Part shown: positions 54,919 through 64,000 of the stretch, piece after piece
Numbering within the stretch: position 1 is the first letter of the stretch
How the letters are laid out: each line of letters begins with the position of its first letter
Made by a program: the position numbers and the translations under genes
The notes under the pieces: generated by a model
What the model was told of the DNA's origin: nothing
Database searches by the model: none
The model's input: the letters and a program-made list of their open reading frames with translations, nothing else
DNA from: Chiua virens
Taxonomy: Eukaryota > Basidiomycota > Agaricomycetes > Boletales > Boletaceae
NCBI GenBank assembly: GCA_019787685.1
Contig: JAHNUO010000008.1
Coordinates: 1,674,001 to 1,738,000, forward strand
DNA: 64,000 nucleotides
Direction: 5' to 3'

Positions 54919-55389
54919 AACCGTGCTATCGCGGTTCCCGTGTCTGAGTCATTGTCGCTGTCGTCAGGCAAAGTGAAGGGAGGGGCGGGGGCGACAAGAA
55001 CAATACGAAAGCCACGCTAGATCGTGGTCTTCGCGTTGTTGTTGCTGTCATTGCCATGTGGGGTGAAGGGAAGGAAGGATGATCCAAGGTGAAGGCAATG
55101 AGAGCAATGAAAACAACACGAGAACCGCGGTAGCGCGTGGTTCTTATGTTGTGGTCGCAGTCGTGTGGTCTTCACATGGTTTTTGCGTCATCACTGTCGT
55201 CATCAGGCAAGGTGGAAAGTGGGTTGAGGGAGGGCGACGAGAAGAGTGCGGCTATTGCATTGTTGCTGGCGTCGCATGGTATTCGCGTTGCTGCTAGTAT
55301 CGTCGTCAGCTGAGGTGAAGGAAGGGAAGGACGAGGCGAAGGTGATGAATGTGACAACAGCAATGCCAGAATCATGATGACATGGTTCT
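54919..55389. repeat. Degenerate repeat units each with a short palindrome
   Basis: Inverted repeats of related sequence occur at 54919-54938 (GAACCG...CGGTTC), 55006-55033 (CGAAAGCCACG...CGTGGTCTTCG), 55121-55144 (AGAACCGCG...CGCGTGGTTCT) and 55368-55389 (AGAATCATG...CATGGTTCT). Each is followed by CGYRTTGTTGTTG-like and GTCRTCAGGCAA-like sequence. Confidence 0.6.
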
Positions 55390-56445
55390 CGCATTGTTGT
55401 TGTTGTCTTCGTCAGGCAAGCTAAGGGGAGAGATGAGGCAAGGGCGGGGCAGGTCAGGGTGGGGTAAGGACGAGGCCGAGGCCGAGGCAAGGGGCGACCG
55501 TGCAAGATAAGGGCAAAGGCGAGGGCAAGGCGAGGTGAGGGCAAGAGTGAGAAGATGGGGACCCGATACGAGTCAAAACGCAACTACTGGCTGAGCAGGA
55601 AGGTCAGTCTGAATGGAATAAAGATCAGACCAATATGGACGTACATACCTAGGCCACCCACACCACATTCCAACCATGCTAGATGTTCTATCCACCGTAA
55701 AAACCCACTGCGTCGTCGAGGTTGACTCAAATAGAGGCCTACAACTTGAGTTAGTCTGGCCAAAGTGACAAAAGCACTTACTAGATCATACCGTTGGATT
55801 CCGGGGCTCCCACTGCTAGGGCTTGCAAGATGCCCGTACAAACGTGGTGTTGTCGTCGTCGTTGTGGAGTGAGGTGAGGGAGGGAGGGGGAGGGCAGGGA
55901 GGGCATGGTGCAGCAACACGGCACATTGTGACGTCATCGTCATGTCCAGGTGGCACTGAGAGTCAGGTGGAGAGGGTGGGTGAGATGTAGGAGAGAGGTG
56001 TAGGCCGTCGTCACATCGTCGGGTGAGAAGGGCATTTGAATACTTACCATTTTAGGCAACACCCGTGTCCCGGGCCCGCCAGGTTGCCTGATCAATTGCA
56101 CCCGCTCGCACAAGGTTCTCTACAGACTATGTAGAGATTCATTCAACAATCAGCTCTGACTACAGTGGGCGAGAAGGATCAGGTTACATTTTTGGGTGGT
56201 TTCCGAGTGGTGACTCGCTAATATTCCCATCACCCTATGTAATTACTTACCACTATGTAAGCAAATTCAGTCATGAGCTTATACCATGATGCACGACTTA
56301 GAGATTACAATGTTATAGCTGTACATAGTATGCAATATTGACATAACATGGCGTGTAGTGATTCTCGATGGTAAGAAGGCGACAATACAAATAGTTGTCG
56401 TCAAGACAGCGATTCTAGGTGAATAACACGAGCTACAATATGGAT

Positions 56446-57086
56446 TCACCAGGTGGCTGCCAGTGGTGATGCGAAAGCGAACATCTTGGTTTTTGAGTGG
56501 ACGATGGGAATGGCCTCGGCTTTGGTGAGACCGGGCGACGATGACATGGACACGATCCTGGCATCTCGATACCCAGGCGTCGGGGGCGATGCGGAAGAGG
56601 CCAGAGATGGCGAAGGTGAATAGGATGGGGAGGAGGTATCGGGGGGAGTGGGGGGAGTCATATAGGATGCAGAGAGGTTGGGAGAAGGGGGCAATACTGG
56701 CTTGGGCAGGGAAGGATATCGCTGGCCATATGAGAGAGATGGGCTGGTGCTTGATGATGCCGCGAAGGGGTTCACTGAAGGTGGCGGGGTAGACTTCTTT
56801 GTCGATGGAAGAATGTATGTGGGGTAGGGACTGAAACTGACGAAATCTTTTCATATCATAGTCCTCGAACTCCCTTAGGATAATGAGGTCAACGTTTAGT
56901 TCCCACTCGAGGTACTGGCACATCACTCCTCTCTATCTGGTTGATCTCGCGCAGCTGAAACATGCCCTGAGCGATGATGGACCACGATTTGTTGGAATAC
57001 GTACTGTTGCAGATGACCTTTGACGCGAGCATGAACGCCGATATAAAGAGACGGTGACTGGCAATACAAGCCGTCCCTGGAGTCAT
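56446..57086 (-). pseudogene. Cyclin (Pho80/Pcl-type) gene fragment, frame-broken
   Basis: Minus strand. The first segment (57075-56930) reads SHRLFISAFMLASKVICNST, then YSNKSWSIIAQGMFQLREIN, the conserved middle of fungal Pcl/Pho80 cyclin boxes. After a one-base shift near 56925 it continues as MCQYLEWELNVDLIILREFE. After a second shift near 56850 it continues KDFVSFSPYPTYILP and a Ser/Pro-rich tail (PSLSYGQRYPSLP, TPPTPPDTSSPS), ending at 56446. The N-terminal start of the cyclin box is missing. Family members bind and steer cyclin-dependent kinases. This copy is incomplete and shifted twice, so probably dead. It lies just beyond the 3' end of the Plavaka transposase and may have been captured by it. 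Confidence 0.7.
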
Positions 57087-57230
57087 GGTCTGAGTCGACT
57101 ACCTGTCAGTCCGTCCCACCAATTGTCCAACAATGGAAGAGAAAAATTAGCTATGATACAGTCATGGTCAACAATGTGCAAAGAAGACGAAACACGTTAC
57201 TTACCGCCTCCCTGCCCCCCTCCCACACAG

Positions 57231-60189
57231 TTACAAGTGTCTCCTGTACTGTTCAAAAAGCCGAAAGTCAATATATCTGTTGAGATAAAATGTTTCAGCT
57301 TCAGCCAGCACGTGGCCCTGAATCCAGCGAGGATGGATGGCGCCATTCAGGAACTTGGGTATGAGGTGACAAACTTGAACTATGCGGTCTACAGGAACCA
57401 CAGCAGCATGCGGTCGATGGTAGCGTGTTGAGCGGCTGATCCGAAACATCCCCACCACTTCATCAATCTGGTGCAGGGGCTTGAACCAGTGAACGTACGC
57501 CAACGGCGTACAACTATCACCTAGGTGTGGAGGCAATCTGAAGATGGCTCGAACCTGGGCCACCCGCAGTCCTGAAAAACACGCAATTAGCAAGCGACTT
57601 AGTACCTGCTAGTGTACGTACCATGGAACCCACTCCCATGCTCCAATTCCGAGTGTTCCCGTATGAGAACTGTGTCGAACCTTGTGGGTGAGCATGGTTT
57701 GCGTGGTCCATTTAAACGAGAAGGGTAAGCGTGAACTCTTGCGTGGTTCTTGCTCGGCATGTGTTCGCTGGTAGGTAAATCCAGTGTCATCGTTTTGAAA
57801 CAATCAAAGCGATCGTGTATATTGGCTCGGTAGAAGCGTTGGCCATTCCGAGTTGGGGGTAGCGAATCAAGGAAAACTTGAAGGGCAGGTATGAAGCACA
57901 CGGCGTCATGATGTTCTTCAAGATACCGAATGGGTTTCTGGGTAGAGTGAGCCCGTCATGAGATCCGATACCGTGTGATAGCTTGAGGAGCCTGTAAGCC
58001 CACAACTGGGGGAGGAGTGCGATTCTGCCAAGCAAGAAAGCATTTGAATCAGATGAATGCCTCTTGCCGTTGCAACCATCGCGTCATCTGGATAGTGTAA
58101 TCCTTTCGGTTACTTGCAGCGTAGGCCTTCTTTGCATAGTTGATATGGAGACGTTCCGAGTGTTCCAAATTAAACCCATCCAAACTTCCTAATGCCTTGA
58201 TAGTTGCTACATAATGGGTTAGCGAGTGAAACTTAGGTATGTTGAAGTGAGTGCGGCATCCATGCTCGACAAAACTTTCCTTCGCTACATGAAAGCCATC
58301 CAGAGCATTTTGCAATGCGTGTAGAGTATCCTCGGTGTGAGACTGATATTGGGCAATGTAAATGAAGTCAAGAAGGTGTCGTGCCACTTTGATGGTGTCT
58401 GGAGGAGTCGTGCCAACGAGCGCACCAATGAATATGTGCTGGACTTGCTTGTGATCCGCACCTGTCCATTGTTTGATTTTACTGATGCCATCCTTGAAGT
58501 ATCGCTGCCCCGAATGGATTGGCATGGCCTGAAAGCGGGTGTCAAGGTCCTCAGATCCGGCAATGGTAGCACACCATTTTTTTAGATGGTCCTTGAAAAT
58601 ACCTTGATGGAGCTGGTGTAGGATATCAGAGGTGATGGCCAAAAAAATATCGGAATGGGGAAGATCCGCCCAGAAGGGGGAGAAGACGGGTTGAAGGCCA
58701 TGGGCAATGAAGTTGGGAGGGTAACGGCCTGAGGCTTGTGCGTGGAGTGTGTGAATGGTATGTGTTTTGTCACGAAGCGGAAATTGCCGGTTCTCGCCTC
58801 TCTCATCTGCACGCACGAGGCATTTGGGGCATCGGTTCTGGGCGCAACAGGTAACCAGACATTGCTCAGGGTGATCCCCAATGTACGCCGCCAATATAGG
58901 GTAAATTCGCCGTATTCGACCATCTGCACAAATAGTTTCAATGCCATCCCGTCCTGCAGCCACCAGGGGTTCAACTAACCTCTTCATGCAGTAGTGAAAC
59001 AGACACTGGCCTGCAACGGAATTGTCGTCGAACAGGTCCAGTTTGGATGCAGGTAAGTACCCAATCAGAATCGACGCCTGGCGTGATGGCTGACGACGGA
59101 CTTCTTTCGATATATTTCCTATACTTAGGTACACAGGCCACGTGTTTTTGTCACCTTTGAAATGCGAGAGCTGTGTCTTATCGGATGCCAAGATCACAGG
59201 AGCTATCGTGACACCCTCTGGCATACGCTGCTTTGGTTCCTCCAAGTCAGGTGCGTGCGTCCTTATCAGATAGAGACACTTACTTGCATTTCCCACCACC
59301 AGTTGCCCATCCACATCTCATCGTACCGCCGACTTTGTCCATCCGCATCTGTGTACACTCTCTCCGGTACATATGCAATTTCCCCGTCAAAAGCTGGATT
59401 ACTGATCAGTTCCTGAACACAGGTGACTGGATCTCTGATCCACAATTCCAATTCTTCAGCATTGCGATCCCCTTCATTGGCTTCATCCTCAACGTCCCCA
59501 TGCACGCGAATAAGCTCGCACGTCCACTCAGGTCCCGTTGGGAGCTGATCGACAACATTCAGGAAAGCTTTCTTGTTTTGAAAGCGGGGTTGAGTGCATG
59601 TCCTTGTCTGTTTCATACCTTGGTGAGTCACTTCCATGGAATCGTTAACCACTGAACTCACTATGCCAAGTTTCAGGAATTCGTCTGTTGCTCGTTGGTT
59701 CACGTTTTTGATGAGCCATTCTGCTAACTCCCATTCATCTCTATCAGTAAAGGGGGCGTAATCTCCCTGTCCAGCTGCTTCTTGACTTGCCCTCATCACA
59801 TCAAATGCGGTCTCGCCAATCCCGAGGATATTTGCAGCACGCTTCTCATTAAATTCTTGAATGTAACGATATGTGGTCATGTCTTCTTCAGCACGTCTTA
59901 CATCTCCATTTTCGTTTTCGTTCTCTGTGTCAGGTTCCACTTGGGGAGGGCCATACCGAGGTGCATGCTGTGGTAAGCCTTCATTGTCTTCGTCTTCCTC
60001 ATTGCGTTCGTACTGATCAACAAGGATACCAGGAACTGCACCATCAATGGGTGCCACGGCAGCAGGAGCTGCCAGTTTGGACTCCAAACGTGCACGACAT
60101 GCTCGCAAATGAGCAATATGACATCGCACTCCGCTGGCAGTGGGAAAAATCAGCCCACAGTGGCTGCAAGATTGTCTGATGGGTGGCAT
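57231..60189 (-). mobile_element. Plavaka (CACTA-like) transposase, disrupted by stops
   Basis: It starts at ATG 60189 with an N-terminal zinc-binding segment (CSHCGLIFPTASGVRCHIAH). Exon 1 ends at 59284 (WMGNWWWEMQ), a 44-nt GT-AG intron follows (59283-59240), then EPKQRMPEGVTIAPVILASD, KTQLS, WPVYLSIGNISKEVRRQPSR, YLPASKLDLFDDN, CPKCLV, FWADLPHSDIF, LHQLHQGIFKDHL, FHSLTHYV and HSERLHINYAKKAY, the typical Plavaka core. In-frame TGA codons occur at 58051 and near 57960 (both explained by CGA to TGA). The C-terminal part (RFDTVLIREHSELEHGSGFHG; intron near 57620-57573; VCHLIPKFLNGAIHPRWI) ends at 57231. The element's terminal repeats were not found. Confidence 0.8.
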
Positions 60190-60853
60190 GGATGAAAGTG
60201 ACAGAGTACTGTTGCTCGACGAGGCAAGTTTAACCCATCTTAGCTTGCCATCACTAACTTATAATCTAGTGACTGCCCAGTTCAATGAACGTACCCGATG
60301 TACCCGACCGTCCATCCGGGCGTCATAATCACCGCTATGCCGAACCAATAACCCAAGGACCCACATATTTTCCTTAGGGCCCTGCAGCCGGCGTAACCAT
60401 CATTTATTGCACTGATCCAATCGGTGACCGTCATGAATGGACACTAACCCGAATAGTAGATCCTCTGCTGCGTATGTCGGTGTGGCTCGATTCGCCGCCC
60501 TTCGGCTCCGCTATCAGGCTGACATCTTGGTAAGCGACTCGTGGTTTGTCCGATGCATCCAACCCACATACTGACTCTTCTCCAGCCACCACTCTCGCTT
60601 CATCCGGGTCTGCTCCACAAGCGTGCATTGCGATGATTGTGACCCATGGACCCTTTTGTTTATGGCTCACTGCTTGCAAAAAACATCGGCAGAATGGTGT
60701 GATTAAATGGCCATCTCACTTGGTACGTTCCTCTTACCTTCTTGAATATAAAAGGCTGCTGCTTCTCTCCTCAGCCGCATCATCACTCCCCACATCATCG
60801 TTGCAACCCCTACTTGTTTCTTAATAGCCCAGATACCTAAAGTTCTTGACGAC
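60190..60853. other. Shared promoter region between Plavaka transposase and the DUF6532 gene
   Basis: About 660 bp between two divergent starts. CACTAACTTATAATCTAGTG at 60252-60271 is a near palindrome with CACTA ends and may be a transposase-binding or terminal sequence. No other gene recognised. Confidence 0.5.
60747..60753 (+). promoter_or_regulatory. TATA box of the DUF6532 gene
   Basis: TATAAAA in GAATATAAAAGGC, 107 bp before the ATG at 60854. Confidence 0.55.
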
Positions 60854-62855
60854 ATGCCGTTCATGCACACCGACTCCACACGGTCAGGTCGTGTTTCTCG
60901 CCCCAGTGAAAAATTTCAAGTAATGCAAGGTAATATTCTCATTTTGTTGTGTGAATACAGAGATGAAAAGTGAACACAGGGGAAAGAGAACATGAAAAGG
61001 TAGCAGCTGAAAAGGCGTCTACCGACAAGGCGAAACACCAAGCTGAGCGGACGCTTAGGCGCGAGCAGGTGACAAAGGCTGCTAAGGGACTCGAGAGTGG
61101 GACCAGTGCCCAAACCGATCAGTCCCGTCCCACCCGACTCGCACCTGACAACGCAGTGAGTGACTTAGGGTCAATGGTTGGATGTCATCGCCAAATTTCC
61201 ATGCCACAGTTTTCTGCCAGGTCCATAGGGAGGCCCTTAGTTCGCCACAAGACGCTCTTAGCAACTCAACTGGTGGCGCGAAAGGGTAGCGTGCCACCGG
61301 TTAAAGGACTACAACTCGGCGTGATAAGGCCAGGAAAGCCCTTTATGATGATCCCGTCTGAAAAGAAAGCATACAAGGCACCCATGGTCAATCGCAGGGC
61401 TGCATCGTATGCCATGGAACAAGAATCCAGTGAGGGTGAAGTAATCCCTCGTATGCCACTCAAGCGCGCACATTCTGAATCGTGAGTTGGCATTCCTCTA
61501 CAAATTACATACTGACATGTGTAGTATCAGGGAACTCGAACCCACTGATTGTGACGACGACCGTGATCGTGACTATGAGCCCGATGACAAAGACCCCTCA
61601 GAGTTGCCGGATATGGACACCGATTCCAACTGCACTGCAACTGCCTTGGACAGTTTTAGTGCAGTTCACAGTGCAGATGACGAGCCCACGCCGAGAAAAC
61701 GTGCCCGCTGCGTGGAGATCATCAGCGACAATGATGAGTCTCACGGGGCCTTACCATCCAAGGCTTTTCAGCCCAGGGAGGTCAAGGCCTCTGCTCTGAG
61801 CGCTGGAAGGAAATCCAGGATGGGTGGTAAGCAGCACGCTCGTGCTTCAGACTGTGACCCGAGCACGTTACCGGTCGTCAAGACTGCCATCGGAATTTAT
61901 CGTGGTCATTTACTTATGGTGAACCCTTACCCTTCCCCTGACAATGAATATAACTGGGCCAGGGAGGCTTGGACTTTAGCATGCAAGCAGCATGAGATCG
62001 CTGGTGAGATGGCGTTGGATGCGAGGAACTTTAAACTGGTACGTGATCACTGATTTGGATTCACGAAAATAACATTTCGTTTAGCTCACTCAACGTGGAT
62101 CTCAAACCCGCGGACAATTTAAAACTAAAGCGCGTGCAATTGTCCAAACCGCATTTGGGTTCCAAGCCAGCGCAGACCCAACAGTGATCAAGAAAAACCG
62201 GCTCCTCGTCCAGGTGCTCCTCAATGAGGCAGCGTTCACTTTCCGCGTAAGTGTTTCTTTGTCAGCTTGTGTTGTGGCTCACTCTTTCTTTAGACTCAGG
62301 GTGGGTCAGTTGATGAGCACAGTGGACCATACGGGAATCCAGCAATCCAATCCGTCATCAATGAAGTTTTATTCAAGAGTAGGAAGGATGAAGGCGTAAG
62401 GTGGTCTAGCTACTACAATCCATTCCCCCGTCCAGGCTTTGCTCTCGCAGTGGCAGCGGTATGGATGTCTATTAATACTCGGAATATATTGCTGATGTGT
62501 TCGTATTTAGCTTCATTGTGCTATCAATGAGTGGGCTCAGGGGAGTCGCGTGCAAGTCTCGTTCACTGGAGAGGAGTATTCACCCATCTACCTCACTCAC
62601 ATGGCCACACTTGAAGACTTCCATCGCGAAACAGCTGAATACAAACTACTCGACAAGTTGTTACAAGGTGTCTACAACAATGGCTGGTAAGTGCATGTCC
62701 AGCACAATTGACGAAAGTGGCTGATTTGAATGTTCAGTGTCAATGCTGGCATCCCGGGGAGTGAAGCTATGGGTGAGAATAGGAAGGTTGCCATGCCGAG
62801 TTGCGTGTTCAAGAATGCTATCCGCGATTGCCAGTTGGAACAGTGTCGGGATTAG
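60854..62855 (+). CDS. DUF6532 domain protein (intact, 570 aa)
   Basis: Seven exons (60854-60929, 60980-61481, 61525-62038, 62085-62246, 62294-62458, 62511-62686, 62738-62855) with GT-AG introns give 570 residues with no stop. The N-terminal third is charged and helical (REHEKVAAEKASTDKAKHQ), with a nuclear-signal-like PRKRARC and an acidic region (CDDDRDRDYEPDDKDPSE). The C-terminal domain (residues about 365-550) matches DUF6532: LTQRGSQTRGQFKTKARAIV, TAFGFQASADPTVIKKN, GPYGNPAIQSVINEVLF, YYNPFPRPGFALAVAA, CAINEWAQGSRVQVSFTGEE, TAEYKLLDKLLQGVY. The function of DUF6532 is unknown; such proteins are very numerous in Agaricomycetes. Divergent placement next to a Plavaka transposase suggests it is the accessory gene of that element (inference). 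It is striking that this gene is open while the transposase is not. Confidence 0.85.
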
Positions 62856-63538
62856 AGAGTACACTGGTACTTTGTAATGGTACTTAGATTTGGGAGAATC
62901 GTATGCTGCTTGGTCTGTTTTATTTCATGTAGAGATGTCTGCCCTGCTGCATCTCACCTGAGGGTGACAACGTGACAACGGTGTGACAACGTGTCGCGTC
63001 CACGCATCGTATTTGTCTCAAGCTCCCTCACCATCACACCTCGCCCCTCCCACAACTCAGTGACCTCAAGGCCTCACCCTTCACTTGACGGCGCCACCAC
63101 GAGTTGATGAATGGTGACACAACGATGCGATGGCACTTCAAGCTTCAGTACTTCAGTCTTCAGCCCACCTCCTACATCTCACCTTACCAACGGTACCTGT
63201 GGGCAGTCGACGTCTTGCCGGACGGGACGAGAATCGTGACAGGATCGTATGTCAAATTTGGTCGCTCTCAACGGGCAAGCAGAAGTGAAGACTCGAGCAC
63301 AACTACAATCATGGATTTTTATTTTCGCAATCACGACATGGTTGCACCACTCGGTCCGGATCTCCTCTCCTTCGTGCCACTGGTGGCATGCATCCCTCCC
63401 TCTCCCTTTGTGGTGACGAATGGTGACACAGCAATGCGACGTGATGCGGTGGGTATCCCTCTCCTTCATGCCACACACTCCTCCCTCTCCCTTCGTGGTG
63501 ATGACGACAATGCAACGACGATGCAACGACGACAACGC
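62856..63538. other. Region between the DUF6532 gene and the right-edge LTR
   Basis: Contains GTGACAACG-type short repeats (62965-62995) and a twice-repeated segment (CCCTCTCCCTTYGTGGTGA at about 63403 and 63486). Open frames here have no family resemblance. Confidence 0.45.
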
Positions 63539-64000
63539 TGAAGGTAATGAATCCCGGCTGTAGTGCAATACTCAGGGGGATTGAAAGAAATAGAAAGAGG
63601 GTGAAGGAATGCGATTCCGTTCGACCCAGGGACAACACTGAGTTGGTGAACGACGAATAATGGTTTTTGAGTAGTCCGAGATGAATCCAGGGCGAATCCG
63701 GATTAAAATGGATAGAAAAGCGGACACGGCAGTCCGATCCGGATCGAGAAAATACAAGGAGAGCGAGAGAAAACGAATGTCGACCGAAAACGATGTGAGA
63801 CAGATGCACACGGGCAAAAGCTACTGTATTTTGTCAATACAGTGAATTTATAGTCCTCGGGAATACCCTCAGACTTGTCCTAAGTAAGGATAATGATAAA
63901 AGAAGAAGGTTTTCATACGGTATAAAGTTCAAGAGGCACCCGAACGTCCCTGCAAGGGCTGCGTGACATTGTTACGATATCAACTTTTCCTCACTTCTTA
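63539..64000. repeat. Incomplete LTR of the 46942-47473 family
   Basis: Begins TGAAGGTAATGAATCCC and follows the 46942-47473 LTR to about 63968, then changes to unrelated TGTTACGATATC. It carries about 70-80 extra bases near 63585-63660 that the other copy lacks. It may be cut by another insertion that continues off the window. Confidence 0.8.

Larger units (their letters stand above)
54279..56445. other. Repeat-rich, non-genic region
   Basis: Holds a short tandem repeat (54490-54640) and hairpin-bearing degenerate units (54919-55389). GC-skewed purine stretches (GGTGAAGGGAGGG-like) fill 54960-55560. Long open frames on both strands here follow the skewed composition and have no family resemblance. 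Confidence 0.5.

Noticed and set aside
55203..55943. Minus-strand Pro/Thr-rich and Leu-rich frames
   Set aside because: They follow the purine/pyrimidine skew of the repeat region and show no conserved motif.
63104..63541. Plus- and minus-strand frames in the 63.1-63.8 kb region
   Set aside because: They cross repeated CCCTCTCCCTT segments and the LTR border; no domain.

Overview
The window looks like nuclear DNA of a mushroom-forming fungus (Basidiomycota, Agaricomycetes). Genes are split by many 45-70 nt GT-AG introns. The families present (DUF6534 membrane proteins, DUF6532 proteins, Plavaka transposases, tandem P450s, a STAND/NLR-like relic) are typical of Agaricomycetes. No organism name can be given from sequence alone. 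No tRNA, rRNA or CRISPR array was seen.

Left part (1-12.3 kb): a low-complexity protein gene running off the left edge (minus), a ZNF511-like C2H2 zinc-finger gene (minus), a seven-exon KH-domain RNA-binding gene like KHDC4/BLOM7 (plus), then the first two of four tandem DUF6534 genes (A 5.6-7.6 kb, B 8.9-10.9 kb) and a small membrane protein gene (minus, 11.6-12.3 kb).

Middle (12.8-35.1 kb): a defective Ty1/copia element with both LTRs and a 5-bp target duplication; DUF6534 copy C; a fungal NLR-like NTPase relic that has lost Walker A; a 5'-truncated LINE with a 12-bp target duplication; DUF6534 copy D; then three tandem cytochrome P450 genes. In the DUF6534 set B is fully open, D is open to a possibly early stop, and A and C are broken. 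In the P450 set copies 2 and 3 are intact (11 exons each) and copy 1 carries indels.

Right part (35.6-64 kb): a transposon nest. A nearly complete Ty3/gypsy element (35.6-42.5 kb, minus) is followed by a decayed Harbinger-like DDE element split by a solo LTR. A second, older Ty3/gypsy copy (46.3-54.3 kb) is inserted in the Harbinger accessory ORF and itself carries two solo LTRs. Then come AT-rich and hairpin-bearing repeats, a decayed cyclin fragment, a Plavaka (CACTA-like) transposase with stops, a divergently transcribed intact DUF6532 gene (570 aa), and an incomplete LTR at the right edge. Several stops in the transposons fit CGA to TGA changes, and the visible LTR differences of the first gypsy copy are CpG transitions, which suggests decay by cytosine-methylation deamination.

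Main points of interest: the DUF6534 array with its run of 10-18 nt microexons and a 15-bp upstream motif shared by copies B and D; the P450 promoter module shared by copies 1 and 2; the NLR relic without Walker A; the intact DUF6532 gene facing a broken Plavaka transposase; and the datable insertion order of the nested elements. Single-base frame breaks recur in otherwise conserved genes, so assembly indels must be excluded before calling pseudogenes.
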